A DNA stretch of 27,774 nucleotides from JBFMAE01 sp040756085. Lineage in GTDB: Bacteria > Desulfobacterota > BSN033 > UBA1163. Every line of letters begins with the position of its first letter. Positions within the stretch are counted from its first letter, which is position 1. The DNA is taken from assembly GCA_040756085.1 (NCBI GenBank), contig JBFMAE010000364.1, positions 1 through 27,774 on the forward strand, in the 5' to 3' direction. A program made the position numbers and the translations under genes. This document shows positions 7,244-14,611 of this stretch, one piece after another. The notes under the pieces were generated by a model. That model had not been told where the DNA came from, ran no database searches, and saw nothing but the letters and a program-made list of their open reading frames with translations.

Positions 7244-8644
7244 TTAAGCCCTCCCCTCGATTACCCCTTCGACGATTCTCTCCATTGCCAATCTTCTTGA
7301 CCCCTTGACCAATACCCAATCCCCTTCCTGCATCACCTCTTTTAATATCGAGATGGCCTCTGCATGATTCTCCAAAACCCTTGTCCTCTCCAGTGGAAAT
7401 CCATGACGAACCGCCGATTCCACAACAACGGATGCCCATTCTCCCAGGGAGAGAAGGAGGTCGATCGAAAGTTCTCTGATCTTCCGGCCTAACTGTTGAT
7501 GGGCCTCTTCAGTAAAATCTCCCAGCTCCAGCATATCGCCCAGCACGGCGATGGCCCTGCCCTTCCTTTTCATCTCTGCCAAGGTCTCCAGAGCAAGTTC
7601 CATTGATCTGGGATTGGCATTGTAGGCATCATTGATCAGGGTCTTTCCTCCTTCAAGACCAACGACCTCCATCCTCATGGGAAAGGGGTGAAAACCTTCC
7701 AGCGCCTCTTTGACCTTCTTCATCTCGATCCCGAAGTAGCTTGCTGCGGCAATGGCGGCCAGGGCATTCGGAACAAAATGTCTTCCTATTAAAGGTAGGT
7801 TGATCTCCATCTCCTCCATTCCCAGGATGAGGGTAAAAGTGGTTCCTTCGATTCCTCTGAGCCGAATCTCCTTGGCCATCACATACGCAAGATTCTTGAC
7901 TCCAAAGGTGATCCTCTGGCCGGAAAATTCACTCGCCAGTTCGACCACCAGTGGATCATCTCGGTTCACCAGAACCGTTCCATTTCTCTTCATCCTCTGG
8001 AAGAGTTCTCCTTTCTCCTCCTGCACCTTCTCCAAACTTCCCACGCCTTCGAGATGAACCCTCTGGATATTGGTGATCAATCCCACATCGGGTTCTGCAA
8101 TCTCGGTCAGCCTTCGAATCTCACCCGGCACATTCATCCCCATCTCGAGAACCACCACCTTCTCTCTCTCCGTGAGGCGGAGAAGGGTGAGAGGAAGCCC
8201 GATGAGATTGTTCAGATTCCCTCTCGTTTTGAGAATGGGAAATGTGGTCTCGAGGCAAGCGGAGATCATCTCCTTCGTGGTCGTCTTTCCGTTGCTTCCG
8301 GTCAATGCGACTACCGGAGTCTGGTATTTTCGCCTCCTGTCCCGGGCAATGTCTCCTAAGGCACGAAGGGTATCCTCCACGGCGATCACGGCTTTGGGTC
8401 GATAACCATCCCATCGAATATCTCCAGCCTTCTCATCCTCAATAATGACACCCCCTGCCTTTTTCTCCAGAGCCTCCAGGGCATAATGGTGGCCATCAAA
8501 GTGAGCCCCTTTCAAGGCGATAAAGAGTTCTCCCTCGACCACAGTTCTCGAGTCCGTCGAGATTCCCTGAAAGAAGCCGGTTCTCTCCCCCTGGAGAAGT
8601 TTTCCTCCTGTAGCCTTTAGAACCTCTTCAATGGGAAGGATCAC
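7244..8644 (-). CDS. murF: UDP-N-acetylmuramoyl-tripeptide--D-alanyl-D-alanine ligase
   Basis: MurF adds the D-Ala-D-Ala dipeptide to the UDP-MurNAc-tripeptide, completing the cytoplasmic precursor. The 466-residue product has the family's three domains: N-terminal STDSRTVVEGELFIAL at 29-44, the ATP loop GSNGKTTTK at 116-124, LEMGMNVPGEI, then the C-terminal INDAYNANPRSM, AVLGDMLELG and LVKGSRRLAMER. The start is a GTG at 8644-8642 whose GTGA overlaps the murE stop, so it is translationally coupled to murE. A 4-bp gap leads into mraY. Confidence 0.96.
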   Translation of the reverse strand: MILPIEEVLKATGGKLLQGERTGFFQGISTDSRTVVEGELFIALKGAHFDGHHYALEALEKKAGGVIIEDEKAGDIRWDGYRPKAVIAVEDTLRALGDIARDRRRKYQTPVVALTGSNGKTTTKEMISACLETTFPILKTRGNLNNLIGLPLTLLRLTEREKVVVLEMGMNVPGEIRRLTEIAEPDVGLITNIQRVHLEGVGSLEKVQEEKGELFQRMKRNGTVLVNRDDPLVVELASEFSGQRITFGVKNLAYVMAKEIRLRGIEGTTFTLILGMEEMEINLPLIGRHFVPNALAAIAAASYFGIEMKKVKEALEGFHPFPMRMEVVGLEGGKTLINDAYNANPRSMELALETLAEMKRKGRAIAVLGDMLELGDFTEEAHQQLGRKIRELSIDLLLSLGEWASVVVESAVRHGFPLERTRVLENHAEAISILKEVMQEGDWVLVKGSRRLAMERIVEGVIEGRA

Positions 8645-10170
8645 TCTTCCTCCAGTGCTATCTTGACCTCGATCCGATCATCGAAGGGGAACTTCTTCTT
8701 CCCAATGATCTGATAATCCTCATGGCCCTTGCCAGCGATCAAAACCGTATCCCGGGGTCGAGCCAGTTGGATCGCCTTCCGGATAGCTTCCCTTCGATCC
8801 GGAACTTTCAGGTACCCTTTCTTTGATCTCCATGAACTAATTTCGCTCTGATGCCATTCTTCTAAGGAAAGGGATTTGAAACCCATTTCCACTTCATTCA
8901 TGATGGCCAAGGGATCTTCTGTCCTCGGGTTGTCAGATGTGAGAATGGCAAGATCGCTATACCTTCCTGCCACTACTCCCATCAGGGGCCGCTTCGTCCG
9001 ATCCCGATCCCCCCCACACCCGAAGACAATGATCATCTTTCCATCGTTCTGAGGTGCAGTCTCAAAGATAGTTTTCAATCCTACGAGGGCCCGTTCCAGG
9101 GCATCATGGGTATGAGCATAGTCCACAATGACATGGATACCCTTTTGATTCTCGATCTTTTCAAATCTTCCTGAAATCCCTTCGAGGGATTCGATGCCCT
9201 CTTTCAGGATCTTCAGCGGAACATTCATGGCAAATCCCGTGGCGACGGCGGCCAGCATATTGTAGAGATTGAATCCCCCGATCAGTTTTGAATGGATGGG
9301 AAACTCACCCTTCGGCGTTCTGATCCGGCAGGAAAGGCCTTCGAAGGTAGAGGTCACCTGATCGGCAGAGATGTCACAGGAAGGGTTGAGCCCATAGCGG
9401 ATGACGGGGAGATCTATCCCGTCCGTCATCTCTTTTCCCCTGGAGTCGTCATGGTTGGTCACCGCAAACCGTATGGGCTTTTGGCTTCTGATCAGGAAGT
9501 CTGAGAAGAGCTTCCTTTTGCTCTCGAAGTAATGCTTCAGGGTTTTATGGTAATCGAGATGATCCGAGGTGAAATTGGTGAAGATCACACCATCAAAGTG
9601 ACATCCGAAAACACGGTCGAGGTCGACCCCATGGGAGGAAACCTCCATCACCACATGGGAGACCCCCTCCCTCACCATCTCCCAGAGGATTCTCTGGAGA
9701 TCTAAGGACTCCGGAGTGGTGTTGGATGCCTGGATTGTGCTTTGGCCGAACCGGTAATTGATTGTTCCGATAACCCCCACTGCATATCCTGCTTTCTTAA
9801 AAATCGATTCCAGGAGATAAGCGGTCGTGGTTTTTCCATTGGTCCCGGTGATGCCGATCAACCGGACTTTAGAGGATGGGTCCCCGTAAAAATTGGATGA
9901 GATCTTTGCCAGAGCCTTGCGGCTGTTGGGAACTGAAATCATTGTCCGGGTGGAAATCTCCCTTTCTTCCTCCAGAAGAATCGCTTCTGCTCCGCGCTCG
10001 ATCGCCTCTCCAATGAATTGGTGCCCGTCAATCTCCATTCCTCGAATGGCCACAAAGAGAAATCCTTTCCCCACCTGGCGGGAATGGTAAGCGATCCCTT
10101 CGATCTCTTGGTGAGTCTCTCCGGTAATTCTTCTGATCTCCACTCCTTCCAATAACTTCTCCAGTTCCAT
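8641..10170 (-). CDS. murE: UDP-N-acetylmuramoyl-L-alanyl-D-glutamate--2,6-diaminopimelate ligase
   Basis: MurE adds the third stem-peptide residue. The motif DNPRTEDP (DNPR at 413-416) is the one established for meso-diaminopimelate-adding enzymes, as opposed to the L-lysine type, so this organism probably has DAP-type peptidoglycan. Other hallmarks are IAYHSRQVGKGFLFVAI near residue 26, the ATP loop GTNGKTT at 109-115, ASNTTPESLDLQ, MEVSSHGVDLDRV, NFTSDHLDYH, and GKGHEDYQIIG near the end. The frame is open upstream to a TTG at 10215-10213, but that codon straddles the edge of a family B repeat. I prefer the ATG at 10170, which gives 509 residues and the normal MELEKLLEGVEI start. Neither start has a strong ribosome-binding site. 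It overlaps murF by 4 bp. Confidence 0.95.
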   Translation of the reverse strand: MELEKLLEGVEIRRITGETHQEIEGIAYHSRQVGKGFLFVAIRGMEIDGHQFIGEAIERGAEAILLEEEREISTRTMISVPNSRKALAKISSNFYGDPSSKVRLIGITGTNGKTTTAYLLESIFKKAGYAVGVIGTINYRFGQSTIQASNTTPESLDLQRILWEMVREGVSHVVMEVSSHGVDLDRVFGCHFDGVIFTNFTSDHLDYHKTLKHYFESKRKLFSDFLIRSQKPIRFAVTNHDDSRGKEMTDGIDLPVIRYGLNPSCDISADQVTSTFEGLSCRIRTPKGEFPIHSKLIGGFNLYNMLAAVATGFAMNVPLKILKEGIESLEGISGRFEKIENQKGIHVIVDYAHTHDALERALVGLKTIFETAPQNDGKMIIVFGCGGDRDRTKRPLMGVVAGRYSDLAILTSDNPRTEDPLAIMNEVEMGFKSLSLEEWHQSEISSWRSKKGYLKVPDRREAIRKAIQLARPRDTVLIAGKGHEDYQIIGKKKFPFDDRIEVKIALEEE

Positions 10171-10213
10171 TCCAGTTCTAGACAAAACCTTCGGACCCAA
10201 CTCACCCTGCTTC

Positions 10214-10256
10214 AATCCCCCCTCACCCCTTTAGCAAAGGGGGGTGAGGGGGGATT
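10214..10256. repeat. Family B GC-rich palindrome, copy 2 (ftsI-murE spacer)
   Basis: A 43-bp palindrome starts AATCCCCCCTCACCCC and ends GGGGTGAGGGGGGATT, with TTTAGCAAA at its centre. It is a close relative of 6122-6161. A degenerate half copy follows at 10257-10285 (TTTAGCAAAGGAGG, then GGGAGGATTA), ending exactly on the ftsI TAA stop, so the spacer is about one and a half copies of the element. Confidence 0.87.
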
Positions 10257-10281
10257 TTAGCAAAGGAGGAAGAAGGGAGGA

Positions 10282-12255
10282 TTACGAGGGGGAGTGAAAT
10301 TTCAAATAACAGATATCCCCTCTTTCCACCATTGTCCCGGGTTTGGGGGTCTGCTCCACGACCTTTCCATTTCCCGAAACCCTGATGATCAATCCCTTGC
10401 CTTCAATACGGCTTAATGCATTGCGCATCGACAACCCGGTGAGGTCCGGCATAATGACGATCTCCGTTCCCTTCCCCATCTTCACCCCTTCAATCGAGAG
10501 TCTGGTCCCCGATGCTTCCTTTGCAGGAGTGAAATTGGATTCGTTCCTCACGATCAGCGTTCCCTTTGGAAGGACATTGAGATAGGGAAGCACTTTCTCC
10601 ATAATCGCTTTAAATATAGGAGCAGCCACGACCCCTCCATAGCGAGACCCCTGAGGCTCATCGATCACGATTAAGAGAACGAGCTTAGGCTCATCTGCCG
10701 GTGCAAACCCCATAAACCCGCAGGTATAACGATCTTCAGCATACCCACCCAGTAAGGGATCGACTTTCTGTGCCGTTCCTGTCTTTCCTCCCACCTCATA
10801 TCCTGCGGGCACCGCTCCTTCTCCTGTCCCACCTTTCTCTGTGGCCATCTTAAGAAGTGCAGTCATCTTTTTAGCCGTCTCCTCTGAAATCACCCTCCTG
10901 ACCATCTCCGGCTTAAAGGACTGAACCACCTCACCCTTCTCATTCGTAATCTTCTCTATCACATACGGCTTCATCAGGAATCCACCATTGGCAATGGCTG
11001 ACAGAGCAGCCGTCAGTTGAATCCCCGTGACGGAGATCCCCTGGCCGAAGGAGATGGTGTCAAGAGCAACCGGGGGCCAATATCTCGGGTGGTGGACGAT
11101 CCCCTTTCCCTCCCCTGGAAGGCCGACCCGTGTCTTCTCCCCAAACCCGAATGCGTCGATATAGCGGTAGAAAGACTCCTTCCCCATCTTCTCGCCCACC
11201 TTCGATGCCCCGATGTTGCTGGAGAATTTGATGATCTCCTGAAAGGTGAGCCATCCGTGTTTGGAGATATCGTGGATCGTCCGGTCATAAACCGTATAGG
11301 CCCCATTTTCACAAAAGAAAGAATCCAATGGCCGGACCACCTTTTCTTCCAGGGCGGCTGCTGCGAGGAAGGTTTTGAAAAGAGAACCTGGCTCAAAAGT
11401 ATCGCAGATGGCCCGATTCTTCCAATTTTTGGACCGATATTGGATAAATTGGTTTGGATTGAAAAAGGGATAGGACGCCATGGCGAGAACCTTTCCGGTC
11501 TTTGGATCCATGGCGATTACCATCCCTTCCTTCGCTCCCCACTTCTTAACGGCCCGGCCCAACTCGGTCTCAGCCACATGTTGAATCTGTTTGTCCAGGG
11601 TGAGATAAATATTCCGGTGATGATTCTCTTTCTCAAAAATAGTCTCGCCTATCGCAATCTCCCGACCCATCGCATCTCTTGCCATAATGGATACCTCGCT
11701 CTTTCCGTTGAGCAAGGCATCGTATTGGTATTCCACTCCCTCCAGACCTTTGGAATCGAGACCGACAAAGCCGATGACATGGGCAGCCAGTTGTGCATTG
11801 GGATAGAATCGTCGATTCTCTTTTAAGAAATAGATCCCGGGAAGGCGGAGGGCCTTGATCTGTTCGGCTTCCTTCGGGGAAATCTTTCTTTGAATCCATT
11901 CAAAGGGTTTACCGCTCTTCAACTTGGCTTTCAATTCCTCTCTATCGATATGGAGGATGGAAGCAAGATCCTTGGCGGTCTTTTCCACTTCAACAATTTT
12001 TCGAGTATCTGCACAAACCGAATCGACTTCGATGCTGACTGCCAGCTCATTTTCCTTACTGTCGTAAACGGACCCCCGCTTCGGAACGAGTGGAATCTGA
12101 ACATGATGCTGTTGGGCAGCCAGTTTATAGAGCTGCTCCTTCTTCAGCACCTGGAGCTGAAACATCCTCCCCCCGATGAGGACGAAGCAACAGAAGAGAA
12201 AACACGAGATGAAGATGATCCTAACCTTAAACCAATTGATAGATTTCCGTTTCAT
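10282..12255 (-). CDS. ftsI: Septal peptidoglycan transpeptidase FtsI (PBP3) with C-terminal PASTA domain
   Basis: FtsI cross-links septal peptidoglycan with its periplasmic penicillin-binding domain and works with FtsW. The 657-residue product has a short cytoplasmic tail, one membrane anchor at about 12-33, the dimerisation domain starting near RGSVYDSKENELAVS at 60-74, and a transpeptidase domain. The active-site serine motif SLFK is at 291-294, SSN at 345-347, and KTG at 491-493. Residues about 598-655 (from IVIMPDLTGLSMRNAL to the end) form one PASTA domain, absent from the E. coli protein but seen in FtsI of several other phyla. The ATG overlaps the ftsL stop in an ATGA quartet. A 66-bp gap with family B repeats separates it from the murE ATG region. 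Confidence 0.96.
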   Translation of the reverse strand: MKRKSINWFKVRIIFISCFLFCCFVLIGGRMFQLQVLKKEQLYKLAAQQHHVQIPLVPKRGSVYDSKENELAVSIEVDSVCADTRKIVEVEKTAKDLASILHIDREELKAKLKSGKPFEWIQRKISPKEAEQIKALRLPGIYFLKENRRFYPNAQLAAHVIGFVGLDSKGLEGVEYQYDALLNGKSEVSIMARDAMGREIAIGETIFEKENHHRNIYLTLDKQIQHVAETELGRAVKKWGAKEGMVIAMDPKTGKVLAMASYPFFNPNQFIQYRSKNWKNRAICDTFEPGSLFKTFLAAAALEEKVVRPLDSFFCENGAYTVYDRTIHDISKHGWLTFQEIIKFSSNIGASKVGEKMGKESFYRYIDAFGFGEKTRVGLPGEGKGIVHHPRYWPPVALDTISFGQGISVTGIQLTAALSAIANGGFLMKPYVIEKITNEKGEVVQSFKPEMVRRVISEETAKKMTALLKMATEKGGTGEGAVPAGYEVGGKTGTAQKVDPLLGGYAEDRYTCGFMGFAPADEPKLVLLIVIDEPQGSRYGGVVAAPIFKAIMEKVLPYLNVLPKGTLIVRNESNFTPAKEASGTRLSIEGVKMGKGTEIVIMPDLTGLSMRNALSRIEGKGLIIRVSGNGKVVEQTPKPGTMVERGDICYLKFHSPS

Positions 12256-12596
12256 CGGATCACGATCACCTGATCGGGTTTGGGTTTGGCCATTCTCAGT
12301 TCCTCCACTGCAATTTTTTCAATCCGTGCATAGGATTTGAGCGTGGCGATCTCCACCCGCAATTTTTTATTGGCTACGGTGAGAGTCCTTTCTTCCTTTA
12401 GGGCGTTTGAGATCTCGTATCCGCACTGGATCACCTGAATTCTCGACCAGACATAGAAAAGGGAACCCCCGATTAATAAAAACAAGAGGAAAATGAAAAG
12501 GAGAAGGGGACGAGATCTGATCGCAACCGGTCTGCGTTTCGAACCTCCCTCCGTCCAGAGGATGCGATCTGCACCTCCACTCCTGATCTTCGTCAT
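12252..12596 (-). CDS. ftsL: Cell division protein FtsL
   Basis: FtsL is a small bitopic divisome protein that, with FtsB and FtsQ, activates FtsW and FtsI at the septum. The 114-residue product has a basic cytoplasmic N-terminus, one hydrophobic span at about 30-48 (LLLFIFLLFLLIGGSLFYV), and a periplasmic helix rich in E, K, L and A that looks like the family's coiled coil. Sequence identity across FtsL proteins is low, so the call rests on this layout and on its place between rsmH and ftsI. I chose the ATG at 12596 because AGGAG lies 6 nt before it, inside the rsmH stop region. An upstream ATG at 12623 would overlap rsmH by 17 bp. Confidence 0.85.
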   Translation of the reverse strand: MTKIRSGGADRILWTEGGSKRRPVAIRSRPLLLFIFLLFLLIGGSLFYVWSRIQVIQCGYEISNALKEERTLTVANKKLRVEIATLKSYARIEKIAVEELRMAKPKPDQVIVIR

Positions 12597-12606
12597 CTGA
12601 AGCTCC

Positions 12607-13521
12607 TCACACCCTCTCCGCACACCTCAATTTGGCACTCCGTGATCGAGGGTTTCTCCTCTGCTCTTCCTCAGAAGGCGTGACGGGTTTTTTTGTAATG
12701 ACCCGTATCATTCCCTCCGGGCTTGAATCCTCCACTCTTCCCCTCTCCAATTTTCGGAAGATCACTTTAACCATTCGATCTTCGAGGGAGTGGAAAGAGA
12801 TGACACACATCCTGCCCCCCTTTCTTAACAGTCTCCATCCGGTCTCCAGTATTTTTCTCAAATTTTCCATTTCGTCATTCACCCTGATTCGAAAGGCCTG
12901 AAAGGTTCGGGTGGCAGGATCGATCTTCCGGGAATGAAATCGTCTGGGAATCGCTTGGTGAACGATCCTTCTCAAATCATTTGTCGTTCGGATGGGACCT
13001 CGCTCTCGCTCATAGACGATGGCTTTCGCAATCCGCTTCACCCATCTCTCCTCCCCGTACTCAGAAAGGGTATATTCCAGTTCCCGGGGTGAGAGGTTGT
13101 TGACCAGATCGGCTGCCGTGCGGTCCATCCGCTGATCCATCCTCATATCCAAAGGACCTTCCCCCTGGAAACTGAATCCTCTTTCATCCTTCTCTAACTG
13201 AATGGAGGAGAGGCCCAAATCGAGCAATATCCCATCCACCTGTTCCATCCTCTCTGCTTTTAATAAGTCGGGCAGGTGGATAAAGTTTTCTCGAAATATC
13301 TTCACCCGGTCTCCAAACGGCATCAATCTTTTTCTCGCTTCCGAGATGGCGTCTCCATCCCATTCCACTCCGATGAGGATGCCATCGGGTGCAGTCCGCT
13401 TCAAAATCTCCAGGGCATGTCCGCCTCCTCCCAGGGTGGCATCCACATAAGTCTGACCGGGCTCACATCTCAAAAGCATGACCACCTCTTCGACCAAAAC
13501 AGGGATATGTCGAAAATCCAT
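12607..13521 (-). CDS. rsmH: 16S rRNA (cytosine(1402)-N(4))-methyltransferase
   Basis: RsmH (MraW) methylates N4 of C1402 in 16S rRNA with S-adenosylmethionine. It is a conserved dcw cluster member without a direct wall role. The 304-residue product has the SAM loop DATLGGGGHA at 27-36, an acidic GVEWDGDAI, DGILLDLGLSSIQLE, RGFSF followed by GPLDMRMD, and near the C-terminus VISFHSLEDRMVK. The frame is open upstream to 13710, but those codons run through a family A repeat and into mraZ and give low-complexity CLPCLPQAGA-type sequence. The ATG at 13521 (MDFRHIPVL) is the normal start. It is followed after 10 bp by ftsL. Confidence 0.95.
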   Translation of the reverse strand: MDFRHIPVLVEEVVMLLRCEPGQTYVDATLGGGGHALEILKRTAPDGILIGVEWDGDAISEARKRLMPFGDRVKIFRENFIHLPDLLKAERMEQVDGILLDLGLSSIQLEKDERGFSFQGEGPLDMRMDQRMDRTAADLVNNLSPRELEYTLSEYGEERWVKRIAKAIVYERERGPIRTTNDLRRIVHQAIPRRFHSRKIDPATRTFQAFRIRVNDEMENLRKILETGWRLLRKGGRMCVISFHSLEDRMVKVIFRKLERGRVEDSSPEGMIRVITKKPVTPSEEEQRRNPRSRSAKLRCAERV

Positions 13522-13552
13522 CAAGTTCCATAAACCCGAAATTCGAATGTCG

Positions 13553-13607
13553 AAATCCCTGCCTGCGCCTGCCTGCGGTAAGCAGGGCAGGCAGGCGCTT
13601 CGGATTT
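13553..13607. repeat. Family A palindromic repeat, expanded copy (mraZ-rsmH spacer)
   Basis: GCGCCTGCCTGC at 13565-13576 and GCAGGCAGGCGC at 13587-13598 form a perfect 12-bp stem with a 10-nt loop. AAATCC at 13553-13558 and GGATTT at 13602-13607 extend it. The core CCTGCCTGCGGTA is that of family A, with one arm duplicated. It fills most of the 98-bp gap between mraZ and rsmH. Confidence 0.87.
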
Positions 13608-13619
13608 TATCCATCTCTT

Positions 13620-14060
13620 CTATAACCCTAGAGTGGCCAGAGTATCGCTGATCTGTTCGAACTCTTCCTGAGCCCTCTGAACGACCTCCTGCCAGCGCTC
13701 CTTGGCCCATATTTCGATCTTTCTTCCCTCGCCTACCAATACGACATCCTTCTGAAGATTCGCATAATCTCTCAAGGTCTGGGGAATGAGGAGCCTTCCC
13801 TGTTTATCAATCATGCAGTCGATCGCACTTGAATAAAAGAATCTTAAAAAGGTTTTGGCCTCTTTCTTCACCAGAGAGAGTGAATTAACCTTCTGTTCCA
13901 GAACGGACCATTCGTTATAAGGGAAGGCGACAAGACAGTGGTCAAAGTTGGTGATGACTAAGCGATCGTCATATTTCTCAATGAGGATCTCTCTGAATTT
14001 TGACGGAATGCTGATTCGGCCTTTCGAATCTATGGTATGCTCATACCTGCCCCGAAACAT
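13620..14060 (-). CDS. mraZ: Transcriptional regulator MraZ
   Basis: MraZ is an AbrB-fold DNA-binding protein that binds repeats upstream of its own gene and controls the dcw operon. The 146-residue product has the two tandem half-domains of the family, each with a DxxxR core: DSKGR at 11-15 and DKQGR at 85-89, each followed by an isoleucine-proline pair (RISIP and RLLIP). The ATG at 14060 is preceded by GAGGGGGG and gives the usual MFRGRYEHTIDSKGR start. The frame is open upstream to 14267, but that stretch includes the operator and promoter and is not family-like. As first gene of the operon it is well placed for autoregulation. Confidence 0.97.
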   Translation of the reverse strand: MFRGRYEHTIDSKGRISIPSKFREILIEKYDDRLVITNFDHCLVAFPYNEWSVLEQKVNSLSLVKKEAKTFLRFFYSSAIDCMIDKQGRLLIPQTLRDYANLQKDVVLVGEGRKIEIWAKERWQEVVQRAQEEFEQISDTLATLGL

Positions 14061-14092
14061 CGTTTCGACCCCCCTCTTTTTAGAAAACCATA

Positions 14093-14118
14093 CCACCTTT
14101 CCCCACTTTTTTCCACTT
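14093..14118 (-). promoter_or_regulatory. MraZ box: three direct repeats at 10-bp period
   Basis: On the minus strand AAGTGG, AAGTGG and AGGTGG occur at 14118-14113, 14108-14103 and 14098-14093, exactly one helical turn apart. This matches the established MraZ operator design of short G-rich (GTGG or TGGG) direct repeats with 10-bp period upstream of mraZ. They lie between the predicted promoter and the mraZ ribosome-binding site, so MraZ bound here would block initiation or early elongation. Confidence 0.87.
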
Positions 14119-14126
14119 AGGGAGTA

Positions 14127-14155
14127 TGAATATACCCAAAATTCAATTTTGTCAA
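14127..14155 (-). promoter_or_regulatory. Predicted housekeeping promoter of the dcw operon
   Basis: A perfect TTGACA (14155-14150 on the minus strand) is followed by TATATT at a 15-bp spacing or TATTCA at 17 bp. Either would start transcription just before or within the MraZ box and upstream of mraZ. It is the only good promoter I see for the operon in the window. Confidence 0.7.
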
Positions 14156-14576
14156 GTAAAATTTTAGACTTAATGCATTTTTTTTCTCTGGTTCCTCTGA
14201 ACCCAATATCTATTTCAAACAAGCCTTCCTTTACACCATATTTAGTGAGAAAATAGGTTTCGTTCAAGGGTAACGGAAAGGATACCCGCCCTGTACCATA
14301 TTAGGTTCAGTGCCCGTATCGTTTCATAAAAGGCTACGTTTACCGTCTTTTAACCTTAACATTGCAGAAAATTTAGTCATACGGACATGGGTGAACCGGT
14401 CGTAAATGCTTCGGGGGCGAACCTTTAGTCCGATGTGCACTCATGTTCACGATCCCTGTTGGAGTTCACTTTAAAGGAGTCCTCTCATTCCCATAAAACA
14501 TCAAATGAATCGCCATCCGAAGCCTTGGAGAGCGGTTTACTCATGTTCGTTTATGGAACCGGAAGATATAATCAGT
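14156..14576. other. Divergent spacer between mraZ and ligA with no recognised gene
   Basis: About 420 bp separate the dcw promoter from the ligA promoter. I see no coding frame with family resemblance, no tRNA and no CRISPR. There are weak inverted elements, such as GGGTA at 14267-14271 with TACCC at 14282-14286, and CATACGGAC near 14378 with GTCCGATG near 14429, which could enclose a folded RNA. No known RNA family is recognised. Confidence 0.4.
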
Positions 14577-14605
14577 TTGACATGTCAATTCTTCCTGTCT
14601 AAAAT
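14577..14605 (+). promoter_or_regulatory. Predicted ligA promoter, almost abutting the start codon
   Basis: TTGACA at 14577-14582, a 17-bp spacer and TAAAAT at 14600-14605 make a near-consensus promoter. Transcription would begin at about 14611-14613, at or beside the ligA ATG (14612), implying a leaderless or nearly leaderless message. Confidence 0.65.
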
Positions 14606-14611
14606 GGGAGC

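Noticed and set aside
11017..11826. 269-residue open frame on the plus strand
   Set aside because: It is antisense to the ftsI transpeptidase domain and its translation shows no domain or secondary feature; it is a shadow frame.
13522..13710. N-terminal extension of rsmH
   Set aside because: The codons run through a family A repeat and into mraZ, giving CLPCLPQAGA-like sequence. The normal RsmH start is the ATG at 13521.
14061..14267. 69-residue N-terminal extension of mraZ
   Set aside because: It would include the promoter and MraZ box and does not resemble the family. The ATG at 14060 has a strong ribosome-binding site.
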